64,000 nucleotides of DNA from Streptococcus sp. Marseille-Q5986 (GCF_946902915.1 NZ_CAMPPY010000001.1:584263-648262); one strand, 5' to 3'. Counted from the first letter of the stretch, positions 1 through 10,132 are shown. Notes: generated by a model from the letters alone, not told the origin. A program made the numbers and translations.

Positions 1-430
1 GTTCTGGTGTGAGCAGTCCGTTGACCACCACTTGATAGGATTTATTGACATGGTACTGGGGATGAAGGAGCTGGAAGCCAAGAGGTCCATTGTCTGTCAA
101 AAGGAGCAGTCCTGTCGTATCGCGGTCTAGCCTGCCGACAGCATAGAGCTGGTCAGACTGGAGTTTTGTTGGGAGTAGGTCCATGACGGTTGGAAGTTTC
201 TTATCCTGACTGGCTGTCACCACTCCACCTGGTTTATGAAGCATGAGGTAGCTGTGCTTGTATCCTTGGATTTGCCGTCCTTGAAAGACTAATTTCTGCA
301 ATCCAGTGTCGACATTTTGAGTGAGGGAGTTGGCTGGACAATTGTCCACTAGGATTTCTTTTTTCAGAAGTGCCTGTTTCATAGCCTTGCGACTGATCTT
401 TTCTTGGGCTAATAATCTATTTAAACGCAT
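1..430 (-). CDS. RsuA/RluB-family pseudouridine synthase, 3' end outside window
   Basis: The ATG lies at 430-428 on the minus strand and the frame stays open to the window edge, giving about 143 residues. The N-terminus (MRLNRLLAQEKISRKAMKQ) is an S4-type RNA-binding segment. The catalytic-domain motif GRLDRDTTGLLLLT follows at roughly residues 103-116; its Asp is the nucleophile in this family. The family isomerises a specific uridine to pseudouridine in rRNA. The short S4 domain and motif order fit the RsuA/RluB/RluE/RluF group. The exact rRNA target cannot be assigned from a fragment. It is divergent from typA, with about 160 bp between the two starts. Confidence 0.85.
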   Translation of the reverse strand, partial: MRLNRLLAQEKISRKAMKQALLKKEILVDNCPANSLTQNVDTGLQKLVFQGRQIQGYKHSYLMLHKPGGVVTASQDKKLPTVMDLLPTKLQSDQLYAVGRLDRDTTGLLLLTDNGPLGFQLLHPQYHVNKSYQVVVNGLLTPE

Positions 431-540
431 ACTCTACCTATCTTATCATAAGTCGCCTTCTTTGAAAAGGCTGAACGTGAAAAGAAAAGCGGAGTGAAAA
501 CACTTACACTTGCTTGAATTATGTTATTTACTTGAAATTA

Positions 541-549
541 TGGTATAAT
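541..549 (+). promoter_or_regulatory. Extended -10 promoter of typA
   Basis: TGG-TATAAT (TATAAT at 544-549) is an extended -10 element without a good -35 box at normal spacing. It lies about 40 bp before the typA ATG. The same TGN-TATAAT layout precedes several other genes here (upp, ylbG, prfB, leuS, manA). Confidence 0.7.
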
Positions 550-589
550 CGTTCAGTTAGAAAATAAATTTTAAATATTAGAGGAAATC

Positions 590-2431
590 ATGACAAAATT
601 AAGAGAAGATATCCGTAACATTGCGATTATCGCCCACGTTGACCACGGTAAAACAACCCTCGTTGACGAATTATTGAAACAATCTGAAACTCTTGATGCA
701 CGTACTGAATTAGCAGAGCGCGCTATGGATTCGAATGATATCGAAAAAGAGCGTGGAATTACCATCCTTGCTAAAAATACAGCCGTTGCCTACAAGGGAA
801 CTCGTATCAATATCATGGACACACCAGGACACGCGGACTTCGGTGGGGAAGTTGAACGTATCATGAAAATGGTTGACGGGGTTGTTTTGGTCGTAGATGC
901 CTACGAAGGAACCATGCCACAGACTCGTTTCGTATTGAAAAAAGCCTTGGAACAAGACCTTGTCCCAATCGTGGTTGTCAACAAAATCGATAAACCATCA
1001 GCTCGTCCAGCAGAAGTAGTGGACGAAGTATTGGAACTTTTCATCGAGCTTGGTGCAGATGACGACCAGCTTGACTTCCCAGTGGTATATGCTTCAGCGA
1101 TCAACGGAACTTCTTCCTTGTCAGATGATCCAGCTGACCAAGAAGCTACTATGGCACCAATCTTTGATACGATTATCGACTACATCCCAGCTCCAGTAGA
1201 CAACTCAGATGAGCCTTTGCAGTTCCAAGTGTCACTTTTGGACTACAATGACTTCGTGGGTCGTATCGGTATCGGTCGTGTCTTCCGTGGTAGTGTGAAA
1301 GTTGGAGACCAAGTTACCCTTTCTAAGCTAGATGGTACAACGAAGAACTTCCGTGTTACAAAACTCTTCGGTTTCTTTGGTTTGGAACGTCGTGAAATCC
1401 AAGAAGCTAAAGCAGGTGACTTGATTGCCGTTTCAGGTATGGAAGATATCTTTGTCGGTGAAACCATCACTCCGACTGATGCAGTTGAAGCTCTTCCAAT
1501 CCTACACATCGATGAGCCAACTCTTCAAATGACTTTCTTGGTTAACAACTCACCATTTGCTGGTAAAGAAGGTAAATGGGTGACTTCTCGTAAGGTAGAA
1601 GAACGTTTGCGGGCAGAGTTGCAAACAGACGTTTCCCTTCGTGTTGACCCAACTGACTCACCAGATAAATGGACGGTTTCAGGACGTGGAGAATTGCACT
1701 TGTCAATCCTTATCGAAACAATGCGTCGTGAGGGATATGAACTTCAAGTATCTCGTCCAGAAGTTATCGTAAAAGAAATCGACGGTGTTAAATGTGAACC
1801 ATTTGAACGTGTTCAAATCGACACTCCAGAAGAATACCAAGGATCTGTTATCCAAAGCCTTTCTGAACGTAAGGGTGAAATGTTGGATATGATTTCAACT
1901 GGTAACGGTCAAACTCGTTTGGTTTTCCTTGTTCCAGCGCGTGGTTTGATTGGATACTCAACTGAGTTCTTGTCAATGACTCGTGGTTACGGTATCATGA
2001 ACCATACCTTCGACCAATACTTGCCATTGATTCCAGGGGAAATTGGTGGTCGTCACCGTGGTGCCCTTGTTTCCATCGATGCTGGTAAGGCTACAACTTA
2101 CTCAATCATGTCTATCGAAGAACGTGGTACGATCTTTGTCAACCCAGGTACTGAGGTTTATGAAGGAATGATCATTGGTGAAAACTCTCGTGAAAACGAC
2201 TTGACAGTTAACATCACGAAGGCCAAACAAATGACCAACGTCCGTTCAGCTACTAAGGACCAAACAGCGGTTATCAAGACACCTCGTATCTTGACACTTG
2301 AAGAGTCTCTTGAGTTCTTGAACGATGATGAGTACATGGAAGTAACGCCTGAGTCTATCCGTTTGCGTAAACAAATCCTTAACAAAGCAGAGCGTGAGAA
2401 AGCTAACAAGAAGAAAAAATCAGCTGAATAA
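590..2431 (+). CDS. typA: Ribosome-associated GTPase TypA/BipA
   Basis: The product has 613 residues, the normal length for TypA/BipA. It is a translational GTPase that binds the 70S ribosome and matters for 50S assembly and growth under stress. The G domain shows AHVDHGKT at residues 15-22 (P-loop), ERGITI at 54-59 (switch I), DTPGH at 77-81 and NKID at 131-134. EF-G-like beta-barrel and C-terminal domains follow, including the family stretch [14 protein letters not shown]. The start is supported by the SD-like AGAGGAAA just upstream. A small membrane gene follows after 19 bp. Confidence 0.97.
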   Translation: MTKLREDIRNIAIIAHVDHGKTTLVDELLKQSETLDARTELAERAMDSNDIEKERGITILAKNTAVAYKGTRINIMDTPGHADFGGEVERIMKMVDGVVLVVDAYEGTMPQTRFVLKKALEQDLVPIVVVNKIDKPSARPAEVVDEVLELFIELGADDDQLDFPVVYASAINGTSSLSDDPADQEATMAPIFDTIIDYIPAPVDNSDEPLQFQVSLLDYNDFVGRIGIGRVFRGSVKVGDQVTLSKLDGTTKNFRVTKLFGFFGLERREIQEAKAGDLIAVSGMEDIFVGETITPTDAVEALPILHIDEPTLQMTFLVNNSPFAGKEGKWVTSRKVEERLRAELQTDVSLRVDPTDSPDKWTVSGRGELHLSILIETMRREGYELQVSRPEVIVKEIDGVKCEPFERVQIDTPEEYQGSVIQSLSERKGEMLDMISTGNGQTRLVFLVPARGLIGYSTEFLSMTRGYGIMNHTFDQYLPLIPGEIGGRHRGALVSIDAGKATTYSIMSIEERGTIFVNPGTEVYEGMIIGENSRENDLTVNITKAKQMTNVRSATKDQTAVIKTPRILTLEESLEFLNDDEYMEVTPESIRLRKQILNKAEREKANKKKKSAE

Positions 2432-2450
2432 GAGCTAGAAAGAGATAAAG

Positions 2451-2705
2451 ATGGTTTATTTAATCATAGGAATCCTCTTGTTACTACTCTATGTATTTGC
2501 GACACCAGAAAGCATTAAAGGGACAGTCAATATCGTCCTTGTCGTCTTTGCTTTCGTAGCACTTTTGATTTTGCTCATGTTGTCTATCCTGCAAATCTTT
2601 CAGCTACCGACAGAATTCTTTATCGCAATCGCCATGCTCTTCCTAGCATACTTTAGCTTGCGAGATATTACCCTCATGTCGGTTAATAAAAGTAAAAGAA
2701 GATAA
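2451..2705 (+). CDS. Small membrane protein, DUF3165-like
   Basis: The product has 84 residues, nearly all hydrophobic, with about three membrane segments (roughly 2-15, 22-48, 52-72) and a basic C-terminus (NKSKRR). It starts 19 bp after typA and ends in a terminator, so it is probably cotranscribed with typA. Streptococci carry a protein of this type next to typA. No function is known, and the DUF3165 label is from memory. Confidence 0.75.
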   Translation: MVYLIIGILLLLLYVFATPESIKGTVNIVLVVFAFVALLILLMLSILQIFQLPTEFFIAIAMLFLAYFSLRDITLMSVNKSKRR

Positions 2706-2731
2706 AAAGAGAGTTTTGGCTCTCTTTTTTT
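2704..2731 (+). terminator. Rho-independent terminator after typA unit
   Basis: A short GAGAG/CTCTC stem, extended by A/T pairs, has loop TTTTGG and is followed by a T run. It lies directly after the stop of the small membrane gene. Confidence 0.75.
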
Positions 2732-2759
2732 GGTAGGAATTTTACAAGATTTCAATTTA

Positions 2760-2862
2760 TAGTGGATTGAAATAAAATGTGAACAAATCGATTAGCTGAT
2801 TTCAATGAATTTCTAAAAATGAATTAGAAGCCATATTATACTATTCTAACTTTAATCCACTA
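2760..2862. repeat. RUP-like mini-insertion repeat
   Basis: A 103-bp segment is bounded by inverted ends TAGTGGATT (2760-2768) and AATCCACTA (2854-2862) and starts and ends in TA. The AT-rich interior has no ORF. Size, ends and TA target fit the pneumococcal RUP family (about 107 bp), thought to be moved by an IS630-type transposase. I could not align it to a consensus. Confidence 0.55.
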
Positions 2863-3050
2863 CATTTTTGAGTTATCACCATCTCTTTTGATTGAATAAT
2901 ATGAATGAGAAAAACTGGAATAAAATTCTTTTCCGACATCTATTTTATATTTGGTTAGTACTGGTTGCATATTATTTTGAAATAAAACTACTATATAATA
3001 TTATTCATAGAGGTAATATAGTAAAATATCTAAAAAATTCGATTTTTTCC

Positions 3051-3079
3051 TTGACAACAAATAATAAAAATGATATTCT
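3051..3079 (+). promoter_or_regulatory. Promoter of the lactococcin-972-like gene
   Basis: TTGACA (3051-3056), a 17-bp spacer and TATTCT (3074-3079). The -35 box matches consensus and spacing is ideal. It lies about 95 bp before the bacteriocin ATG, leaving an untranslated leader of roughly 85 nt. Confidence 0.75.
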
Positions 3080-3172
3080 CATCATATAAGAAATCGGTTT
3101 CAAAAAAAGAGAGAGAGATTTATTTTGTTGCATTGCTGCTCAGGGTGTGCTTTTTTTGAAAGGAAAAATAAA

Positions 3173-3472
3173 ATGAAAACGAAAAAACATAGATTACTTG
3201 CTCTAGCTCTTATTTCAAGCTTTACATTATTGGGAGCTGCATCAGCTGCTGTACAATATCCAGATGGAGGAGTATGGACGTATGGAGAAGGTTCAGGAGG
3301 TGGTTGGGCTTTTTCAAATTACTATCATGGTAAAAAATATCATTATTCATCCATCGTGAGCAGATGGGATGGTCATTCTGATAAAGGAGAAGCTCCTGCT
3401 GGAAAAACCTCCTACGCATGGATTTGGACTAAATGGGGAGAACAAGTAGCATTTTATTATGACTATGACTAA
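3173..3472 (+). CDS. Lactococcin 972-family bacteriocin precursor
   Basis: The start chosen is the ATG at 3173, behind AAAGGAAAAATAAA, not the upstream TTG at 3125. It gives 99 residues: a Sec signal peptide (basic MKTKKHR, hydrophobic core, ASA-A cleavage near residue 23) and a mature part rich in Gly, Trp and Tyr that ends AFYYDYD. Lactococcin 972 has the same layout, with SNYHHG-like and FYYN-like motifs; SNYYHGKKYHYS is seen here. Lactococcin 972 blocks septum formation by binding lipid II. The next two genes are the usual partners, a large membrane protein and an ABC ATPase. This class is called streptococcin in pneumococcal surveys. Confidence 0.88.
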   Translation: MKTKKHRLLALALISSFTLLGAASAAVQYPDGGVWTYGEGSGGGWAFSNYYHGKKYHYSSIVSRWDGHSDKGEAPAGKTSYAWIWTKWGEQVAFYYDYD

Positions 3473-3490
3473 TATTTAGTTTTCTTATAT

Positions 3491-3522
3491 AATTCCCCTT
3501 GTAAGAAATTACAGGGGGAATT
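3491..3522 (+). terminator. Intra-operon hairpin (partial terminator)
   Basis: AATTCCCCTTGTAA pairs with TTACAGGGGGAATT (14 bp, one G-T) around a GAAA tetraloop, followed by TTGTTT. It lies between the peptide gene and the membrane-protein gene. It probably reduces read-through so that peptide mRNA exceeds immunity and transport mRNA. The T tract is weak, which fits partial termination. Confidence 0.7.
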
Positions 3523-3542
3523 TTGTTTACAAGGAGTCTACT

Positions 3543-5564
3543 ATGAAGAAACTATTCATATTATTATCAACTTTTTTTCTCAGCTTCTTCCTTGCTTGGA
3601 TTATTGTCTTACGTGCGCCACAATATTTATATGTAAGCTATGATTCCGTCTCCTTACTTCGTGTCAAAAAGGATACTCAGGAACCGACGCGTGAGGTATT
3701 TGAACAGGAATTGGAGAATTTTGTAAACTCAGAACAGAGTTTAATAGCTAGAAGAATTGTAGAGCCGAGTAAGGATGGGACGACTCGCTTTACTTATGCA
3801 ACTTATGGTCAGGGAACTTTACCAAAAGAATTCCAAGAAGCTAGCCAAGAAAGTCGTGAACGTAGTGATCCGCTAAATAGTTATCTCCTTTTGTCAGGCT
3901 CCTTGACGAAAGAAAAGCTTGCCGATAAATTAGGAGATTTGGGTTATAAAGCAATTGCTGACCGAAAGATACCGCCCTATTCTCTTGCTTTTCGAATATT
4001 ACTAAATCCCCTTATTTTAATTAGTTTAGCAATATTTGGCTTATCTTTCTTTGCTTTAGTGATTATCACTCGGATTAAGGAAATGAGAGCTGCAGGTATA
4101 AAACTCTTTTCTGGTCAGACTCTCTTATCCATCATGGGGCATTCTTTATCGACTGATATCAAGTGGCTCCTTCTATCAGCCCTCCTTTCCTTCCTAGGTG
4201 GGGGAGTCGTTCTTTTTAGTCAAGGTTTGTTTTATCCTATCTTGTTAGCCACCTATGGTTTTGGGATTAGTTTCTATCTGTTGTTTTTATTGGCGATTTC
4301 AATTTTACTAATGCTCCTTTATCTAATGAGTTTGAGTTACAAAGCATTAGTTCCCGTTATTAAGGGGAGATTACCCCTTAAACGCCTGATGATTTTAACC
4401 CTATTGTGTCAGTTAGTAGCTGTCTTTACAGTAGGCTACGCTGTTAAGACAGGCTTGACGTCTTACCAACGATTGAAAGAACTTGAAATTTCAAAACAAG
4501 CATGGCAGGATAGAGTAGACTATTATCAAATTTCTTTTGGCTTAGGTGATAGAGGAAAAGATACAGAAAATCAGAATAAGTGGTATGCCTTTGCCAAGGA
4601 AGCAATCGAAGAAGAACAAGCCCTTTATGTAAAGGATAATCTGCTCCATTTTGCCAATCCACAAGGAAAAAATGAACAGGGAGAGACACTGGATACCTAT
4701 AGTCCAGATGCTAATACGCTCTATGTTAGTCCCAGTTATTTGGACAAGGAAAAGGTCGTGGTAGATGCTGAGACCAAACAGAAGTTAGCCCATCTCCAAA
4801 AAGGTGAGTTTATCCTCTTGCTCCCAGAGCATTTGCGCTCTCGAGAAGCAGAACTTAAGAAAGTTTTTGAAGAAAGATTGAGTTATTATGGAAAATCTGG
4901 TGAGGAGGCAAGTGCTCCTTTAGAGTATGAAATGAGAGCGATTGTTAGTTATCTTCCAACTGGAGAAAAGCGATTTATTTATAATAACGGTGAAAGCCCA
5001 GTATCCATCCAGTACTTAACCGATCCGATTTTAGTTGTATTTACTCCAACATCTACAGGTGATAGTATCATTTCCAAATCTAGTTGGTCTATCAATGCTG
5101 GAAAACAACTCTTTATCAAAGGATATGAGAGTGGCCTAGAACTCTTAAAGAAAGCTGGAATTTATGAGCAAGTATCCTATCTTAAAGAAGGAAGAAGTGT
5201 TTATCTAACTCGTTATAATGAAGTTCAAACTGAAACAGCAACTTTAATCCTAGGAGCTATTGTGGGGATAGCTAGTTCCTTGTTACTCTTTTATTCTGTC
5301 AATCTTCTATATTTCGAGCAATTCCGCCGAGATATCTTGATTAAACGAATTTCAGGTTTACGATTTTTTGAAACACATGCTCAGTATATGGTTAGTCAAT
5401 TTGCCAGTTTTGTATTTGGTGCTAGTCTTTTTATTTTAAGCAGTCGAGACTGGGTGATTGGCTTGCTCACTTTATTCGTCTTTCTAGCTAGTGCAGTTCT
5501 GACGCTTTACCGTCAAGCGCAGAAAGAATCTCGTGTTTCTATGACAATTATGAAAGGAAAATAG
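3543..5564 (+). CDS. Bacteriocin-associated integral membrane protein
   Basis: The product has 673 residues. An N-terminal membrane anchor (about 3-23) is followed by an extracellular stretch, a block of membrane segments at about 150-310, a large soluble region (about 310-560) and further membrane segments near the C-terminus. The layout resembles FtsX/MacB-type permeases. This length and topology fit the putative immunity or transport protein found beside lactococcin-972-type bacteriocins. It starts 21 bp after the intergenic hairpin with SD AAGGAG and ends 1 bp before the ATPase gene, so the two are co-translated. It is intact. Whether it gives immunity, export or both is not shown by sequence. 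Confidence 0.85.
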   Translation: MKKLFILLSTFFLSFFLAWIIVLRAPQYLYVSYDSVSLLRVKKDTQEPTREVFEQELENFVNSEQSLIARRIVEPSKDGTTRFTYATYGQGTLPKEFQEASQESRERSDPLNSYLLLSGSLTKEKLADKLGDLGYKAIADRKIPPYSLAFRILLNPLILISLAIFGLSFFALVIITRIKEMRAAGIKLFSGQTLLSIMGHSLSTDIKWLLLSALLSFLGGGVVLFSQGLFYPILLATYGFGISFYLLFLLAISILLMLLYLMSLSYKALVPVIKGRLPLKRLMILTLLCQLVAVFTVGYAVKTGLTSYQRLKELEISKQAWQDRVDYYQISFGLGDRGKDTENQNKWYAFAKEAIEEEQALYVKDNLLHFANPQGKNEQGETLDTYSPDANTLYVSPSYLDKEKVVVDAETKQKLAHLQKGEFILLLPEHLRSREAELKKVFEERLSYYGKSGEEASAPLEYEMRAIVSYLPTGEKRFIYNNGESPVSIQYLTDPILVVFTPTSTGDSIISKSSWSINAGKQLFIKGYESGLELLKKAGIYEQVSYLKEGRSVYLTRYNEVQTETATLILGAIVGIASSLLLFYSVNLLYFEQFRRDILIKRISGLRFFETHAQYMVSQFASFVFGASLFILSSRDWVIGLLTLFVFLASAVLTLYRQAQKESRVSMTIMKGK

Positions 5565-5565
5565 G

Positions 5566-6207
5566 ATGATTGAACTAAAGAATATATCTAAAAAATTTGG
5601 AAGCCGTCAGCTATTTTCAGATACGAATCTTCATTTTGAAGGTGGGAAAATTTATGCCTTAATCGGTACAAGTGGCTGTGGTAAGACAACACTCTTGAAT
5701 ATGATTGGACGATTAGAGCCATATGACAAAGGACAAATCATCTATGATGGCACTTCTCTTAAGGACATCAGGCCTTCTGTTTTCTTTAGGGATTACTTGG
5801 GATACTTATTTCAAGATTTTGGCTTAATTGAAAGCCAAACAGTCAAAGAGAATCTCAATCTGGGTTTAGTTGGTAAAAAGTTGAAAGAAAAAGAGAAAAT
5901 GTCTTTGATGAAACAAGCTCTAAACCGTGTCAACCTCTCTTATTTGGATTTAAAGCAACCTATATTTGAGTTATCAGGAGGAGAAGCACAACGTGTTGCA
6001 CTAGCGAAGATAATATTAAAGGATCCGCCTTTGATTCTTGCAGATGAACCAACCGCTTCCTTAGACCCTAAAAACTCTGAGGAATTACTTTCCATCCTAG
6101 AATCTTTAAAAAATCCGAATCGAACCATTATTATTGCGACCCACAATCCTCTGATTTGGGAGCAAGTGGACCAAGTTATTCGAGTTACCGATTTATCACA
6201 TAGATGA
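5566..6207 (+). CDS. ABC transporter ATPase of the lactococcin 972-type locus
   Basis: The product has 213 residues and forms a single ABC domain. It shows Walker A GTSGCGKTT, signature LSGGEAQR, Walker B LILADEPTASLD and the H-loop ATHN. It resembles the LolD/MacB-like ATPases that pair with FtsX-type permeases. It lies directly behind the 673-residue membrane protein, and the two probably form one exporter or immunity complex. A terminator follows. Confidence 0.9.
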   Translation: MIELKNISKKFGSRQLFSDTNLHFEGGKIYALIGTSGCGKTTLLNMIGRLEPYDKGQIIYDGTSLKDIRPSVFFRDYLGYLFQDFGLIESQTVKENLNLGLVGKKLKEKEKMSLMKQALNRVNLSYLDLKQPIFELSGGEAQRVALAKIILKDPPLILADEPTASLDPKNSEELLSILESLKNPNRTIIIATHNPLIWEQVDQVIRVTDLSHR

Positions 6208-6233
6208 TATGGCAAGATTCAGTTAGAAGAAAG

Positions 6234-6261
6234 AGTCACAAACACACTTTGTGGCTTTTTT
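6234..6261 (+). terminator. Terminator of the bacteriocin locus
   Basis: AGTCACAAA pairs with TTTGTGGCT (9 bp, one G-T) around CACAC, followed by a T run. Confidence 0.85.
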
Positions 6262-6274
6262 ATTTCCATAAAAA

Positions 6275-6283
6275 TGGTAAAAT
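6275..6283 (+). promoter_or_regulatory. Extended -10 promoter of murD operon
   Basis: TGG-TAAAAT (TAAAAT at 6278-6283) lies between the upstream terminator and the murD ATG. It probably drives murD-murG-divIB. Confidence 0.6.
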
Positions 6284-6310
6284 AGTAAGAGTAGAAATGG
6301 AGTTCGAGAC

Positions 6311-7663
6311 ATGAAAGTAATCGATCAATTTAAAAATAAGAAAGTCCTTGTTTTAGGTTTGGCCAAGTCTGGTGAATCTGCAGCTCGTTTGTTGGATAAG
6401 CTGGGTGCCATTGTGACAGTAAATGATGGGAAGCCTTTTGAGGACAATCCAGCTGCCCAAAGTTTGTTGGAAGAAGGGATCAAGGTTATCACAGGTGGCC
6501 ATCCTTTGGAACTTTTGGATGAAGAGTTTGCCCTTATGGTGAAAAATCCAGGTATTCCCTACAGCAATTCCATGATTGAAAAGGCTTTGGCCAAGGGAAT
6601 TCCAGTCTTGACTGAGGTGGAATTGGCTTACTTGATTTCAGAAGCACCGATTGTTGGTATCACTGGTTCAAATGGTAAAACAACTACAACGACCATGATT
6701 GGGGAAGTTTTGACAGCTGCTGGGCAACATGGTCTCCTATCAGGAAATATTGGCTATCCTGCCAGTCAAGTGGCTCAAACTGCGTCAGACAAGGACACGC
6801 TTGTCATGGAACTTTCTTCTTTCCAGCTGATGGGTGTTCAAGAATTCCATCCTGAGATTGCGGTTATTACCAACCTCATGCCAACTCATATCGACTACCA
6901 TGGTTCTTTTGAGGCCTATGTAGCAGCTAAGTGGAATATCCAAAATAATATGACAGCAGCTGATTTCCTTGTCTTGAACTTTAACCAAGACTTGGCAAAA
7001 GAATTGGCTAGCAAAACACAGGCTGCTGTTGTACCATTTTCAACATTGGAAAAGGTTGATGGAGCTTATCTGGAAGATGGTCAACTCTACTTCCGTGGGG
7101 AAGTGGTCATGGCAGCTAGTGAAATCGGAGTTCCAGGTAGCCACAATGTAGAAAATGCCCTTGTGACTATTGCTGTGGCCAAGCTCCGTGGTGTGGATAA
7201 CCAAACCATCAAGGAAACTCTTTCAGCCTTTGGTGGTGTCAAACACCGTCTCCAGTTTGTGGATGAAATCAAGGGGGTCAAATTCTATAACGATAGCAAG
7301 TCAACCAATATCTTGGCTACTCAAAAAGCCTTATCAGGATTTGACAACAGCAAGGTCATCTTAATTGCAGGTGGTTTGGACCGTGGGAATGAGTTTGACG
7401 AATTGGTACCAGATATCACAGGGCTCAAGAAGATGGTTATCCTTGGTCAATCTGCTGAGCGTGTCAAACGGGCAGCGGATAAGGCTGGTGTGGCTTATGT
7501 GGATGCCACTGATATTGCAGATGCGACCCGCAAGGCCTATGAGCTTGCGACTCAAGGAGATGTAGTCCTTCTCAGTCCTGCAAATGCTAGCTGGGATATG
7601 TATGCTAACTTTGAAGTACGTGGCGACCTCTTTATCGACACAGTAGCGGAGTTAAAGGAATAA
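6311..7663 (+). CDS. murD: UDP-N-acetylmuramoylalanine--D-glutamate ligase
   Basis: The product has 450 residues. MurD adds D-glutamate to UDP-MurNAc-L-Ala with ATP hydrolysis in the cytoplasmic phase of peptidoglycan synthesis. An N-terminal Rossmann-like nucleotide-binding domain carries [10 protein letters not shown] (residues 12-21). The central ATPase P-loop is GSNGKTT at 119-125, and the C-terminal Mur-ligase domain follows GGVKHRLQ and YNDSKSTN. It is the first gene of murD-murG-divIB, with 1 bp between murD and murG, so expression is coupled. Confidence 0.97.
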   Translation: MKVIDQFKNKKVLVLGLAKSGESAARLLDKLGAIVTVNDGKPFEDNPAAQSLLEEGIKVITGGHPLELLDEEFALMVKNPGIPYSNSMIEKALAKGIPVLTEVELAYLISEAPIVGITGSNGKTTTTTMIGEVLTAAGQHGLLSGNIGYPASQVAQTASDKDTLVMELSSFQLMGVQEFHPEIAVITNLMPTHIDYHGSFEAYVAAKWNIQNNMTAADFLVLNFNQDLAKELASKTQAAVVPFSTLEKVDGAYLEDGQLYFRGEVVMAASEIGVPGSHNVENALVTIAVAKLRGVDNQTIKETLSAFGGVKHRLQFVDEIKGVKFYNDSKSTNILATQKALSGFDNSKVILIAGGLDRGNEFDELVPDITGLKKMVILGQSAERVKRAADKAGVAYVDATDIADATRKAYELATQGDVVLLSPANASWDMYANFEVRGDLFIDTVAELKE

Positions 7664-7664
7664 T

Positions 7665-8723
7665 ATGAAAAAAATTGTCTTTACAGGTGGGGGGACGGTT
7701 GGACACGTCACCCTCAACCTTTTGTTAATGCCCAAGTTCATCGAAGATGGCTGGGAAGTTCACTACATTGGTGATAAACACGGAATCGAACACCAAGAAA
7801 TCCTCAAATCAGGCTTGAATGTTACCTTCCACTCCATTGCGACTGGGAAGTTGCGCCGCTATTTCTCTTGGCAAAATATGTTGGACGTGTTTAAAGTTGG
7901 CTGGGGAATCGTCCAATCCCTCTTTATCATGTTACGACTGCGTCCACAGGCCCTTTTTTCAAAGGGGGGCTTTGTCTCTGTGCCGCCGGTTATAGCAGCG
8001 CGAGTGTCAGGAGTGCCTGTCTTTATTCATGAATCTGACTTGTCTATGGGCTTGGCCAATAAAATTGCCTATAAATTTGCGACGAAGATGTATTCAACCT
8101 TTGAGCAAACTTCAAGTTTGTCTAAGGTTGAGCATGTGGGAGCAGTGACCAAGGTTTCAGATCAAAAAACTCCTGAACCAGATGAATTGGTGGATATTCA
8201 AACCCACTTCAATCCTAAATTGCCAACGGTATTGTTTATCGGTGGTTCTGCAGGAGCTCGTGTATTTAACCAATTGGTGGCAGATCATAAGCAAGAACTG
8301 ACCGAACGCTACAATATTATCAATTTAACTGGAGATTCAAGCCTCAATGAGTTGAGTCAAAATCTCTTTCGTGTTGATTATGTGACGGATCTCTATCAAC
8401 CTTTGATGGAGATGGCAGATGTGGTGGTGACGCGTGGTGGTGCCAATACGATTTTCGAGCTCTTAGCCATGGCGAAACTCCATCTCATTGTACCATTGGG
8501 TCGTGAAGCAAGTCGAGGAGACCAGATTGAGAATGCAGCCTACTTTGTTAAGAAAGGCTACGCGGAAGAACTTCAAGAAAGCGACTTGACCTTGAAAAGC
8601 TTGGAGGCGAAACTCAGTCACTTGCTTAGTCACAAGGATCAGTACCAAGCTAACATGAAGGTATCAACTGAATTGAAATCTCTTGCGGATTTTTACGATC
8701 TACTAAGAAAAGACCTATCATAA
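7665..8723 (+). CDS. murG: Undecaprenyl-PP-MurNAc-pentapeptide GlcNAc transferase
   Basis: The product has 352 residues. MurG transfers GlcNAc from UDP-GlcNAc to lipid I to form lipid II at the inner membrane face. The N-terminal glycine-rich loop is GGGTVGHV at residues 8-15. The acceptor-side motif [10 protein letters not shown] and the second-domain loop GGSAGA are present, as is the UDP-GlcNAc-contacting region [12 protein letters not shown]. It sits between murD and divIB in the usual streptococcal division and wall order. Confidence 0.97.
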   Translation: MKKIVFTGGGTVGHVTLNLLLMPKFIEDGWEVHYIGDKHGIEHQEILKSGLNVTFHSIATGKLRRYFSWQNMLDVFKVGWGIVQSLFIMLRLRPQALFSKGGFVSVPPVIAARVSGVPVFIHESDLSMGLANKIAYKFATKMYSTFEQTSSLSKVEHVGAVTKVSDQKTPEPDELVDIQTHFNPKLPTVLFIGGSAGARVFNQLVADHKQELTERYNIINLTGDSSLNELSQNLFRVDYVTDLYQPLMEMADVVVTRGGANTIFELLAMAKLHLIVPLGREASRGDQIENAAYFVKKGYAEELQESDLTLKSLEAKLSHLLSHKDQYQANMKVSTELKSLADFYDLLRKDLS

Positions 8724-8732
8724 GGAATATCA

Positions 8733-9887
8733 ATGTCAAAGGATAAGAACAAAGAATCAAACCAGAAGCAAGAATTGTCTGAATGGCAGAAACGAAACCA
8801 GGAATACCTGAAAAAAAAGGCTGAGGAAGAAGCTGCCCTAGCTGAGGAGAAGGAAAAGGAAAAACAAGCTCGAATGGGGAACAACTCTAAGTCGTTAGAG
8901 GAAAGTAAGAAGTTATCAAGTGATTCCGATCAGAACGAAACTGTTCCAGACGAAGAATCATTCGAAAAAGAAGAAAAATCTCAAAAGGATGACCGGAAAG
9001 TCAAAGAAGAAAAAGAGAAGAAGAAAAAAGAAAAACCAGAGAAACCTGCCAAGCCTAAAATTACACCTGTTCATATTTGGCGAGCTGTGAGCATCTTAGT
9101 ACCCAGTGTCCTGGTCCTCCTTCTTTCAGTCTATCTGTTGACTCCGCTGTCGACCATCAAAAATATCGAGGTTAAGGGGAATAGTAACACCCAGGCGGAT
9201 GACATCAAACAGGCTTCTGGAATTCAAGATAGTGACTATACCTTAGCCCTATTGTTGGATAAGGAAACATACGCTGAGCGAATCAAGTCCAACCATTGGA
9301 TAGAATCAGCGAAGATTGACTATCAATTTCCGACTAACTTTACGATTGAGGTTAAGGAGTTTGATATTGTCGGCTATTATGTGTCTGGTGAAGAATATTA
9401 TCCAATTCTTTCTAGCGGTAGGGGTGAGTCAACTCCTGTAAATCGCTTAAACTTGCCCGAGACTTATCTGACAGTTACCTTTAATGACGAGCAACAGGTG
9501 AAAGAACTGATCACAGGATTGTCTACCATCAGTGAGGATATCAAGAGTCAAATCCAGAAAATCGAATTAACGCCAAGCAAGGCAACAGCAGATCTTTTAA
9601 AAATTACTATGCTGGACACAGATGAGATTTTGGTTCCCTTGTCAGAATTGAGCAAGAAATTGCCTTATTACAGCAAGATCAAACCACAATTGACCGAACC
9701 GAGTGTAGTCGATATGGAGGCTGGGGCATACAGCTATACCATAGCGGATAAGCTGATAGAAGAAGCAGAAGAAAAAGCCAAGCAAGAGGCCAAGGAAGCT
9801 GAGAAGAAAAAACAGGAAGAAGAAAAGAAAAAACAAGAAGAACAGGGAAGTCAAAGCCAAACGAGCCAGCAATCACAGAGTCGTTAG
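8733..9887 (+). CDS. divIB: Cell division protein DivIB/FtsQ
   Basis: The product has 384 residues. A long, highly charged cytoplasmic N-terminus (about 1-110, Lys/Glu rich) precedes one membrane segment (about 118-138). The extracellular POTRA domain begins STIKNIEVKG, and a beta domain follows. The tail after about residue 335 is a Lys/Glu/Gln-rich low-complexity stretch ending in Ser/Gln repeats. DivIB works with DivIC and FtsL in the divisome and helps control FtsW/PBP2x septal synthesis. It is the last gene of murD-murG-divIB. Confidence 0.93.
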   Translation: MSKDKNKESNQKQELSEWQKRNQEYLKKKAEEEAALAEEKEKEKQARMGNNSKSLEESKKLSSDSDQNETVPDEESFEKEEKSQKDDRKVKEEKEKKKKEKPEKPAKPKITPVHIWRAVSILVPSVLVLLLSVYLLTPLSTIKNIEVKGNSNTQADDIKQASGIQDSDYTLALLLDKETYAERIKSNHWIESAKIDYQFPTNFTIEVKEFDIVGYYVSGEEYYPILSSGRGESTPVNRLNLPETYLTVTFNDEQQVKELITGLSTISEDIKSQIQKIELTPSKATADLLKITMLDTDEILVPLSELSKKLPYYSKIKPQLTEPSVVDMEAGAYSYTIADKLIEEAEEKAKQEAKEAEKKKQEEEKKKQEEQGSQSQTSQQSQSR

Positions 9888-9942
9888 ACTAACTTTTCCT
9901 CTTGATTTTGAATGGTATAGAAGTCCAGTTTCGAGTTTTTGC

Positions 9943-9971
9943 TTGACAAGTTCTACTATAAATAATAGAAT
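9943..9971 (+). promoter_or_regulatory. Promoter of pyrF-pyrE
   Basis: TTGACA (9943-9948), 17 bp, TAGAAT (9966-9971). A leader of about 155 nt follows before pyrF. Confidence 0.8.
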
Positions 9972-9984
9972 AATAGAAAACCTT

Positions 9985-10078
9985 TAAAGCAGTCCAGAGA
10001 GGCAGCTAAGGTTAGACGGTGAAAGGGTGGAGACTACCCATTTTTCGTGGAACCTTGCTGTTGGCAGGTTCCTTTTTT
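9985..10078 (+). promoter_or_regulatory. PyrR-binding attenuator leader
   Basis: The leader contains AGTCCAGAGAGGC (9991-10003), matching the PyrR anti-antiterminator loop consensus. Downstream, GGAACCTTGC (10049-10058) pairs with GCAGGTTCC (10064-10072), ending in six Ts at 10073-10078. With UMP-bound PyrR on the loop the terminator forms and pyr transcription stops. Confidence 0.85.
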
Positions 10079-10132
10079 CGTGGTTTGTTTTTGACCATCC
10101 TCTCTTGCTCGCAAAGGTAAAAGGAGAAAAGT

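Noticed and set aside
2892..3089. 65-residue plus-strand ORF after the RUP-like repeat
   Set aside because: It starts at a TTG with no SD, is very AT-rich, has no recognisable domain, and overlaps the promoter region of the bacteriocin gene.
3125..3172. Longer N-terminus for the lactococcin-972-like protein (MLHCCSGCAFF...)
   Set aside because: It would put 16 residues with three Cys before a standard signal peptide; the ATG at 3173 has an SD and gives the normal signal-peptide layout.
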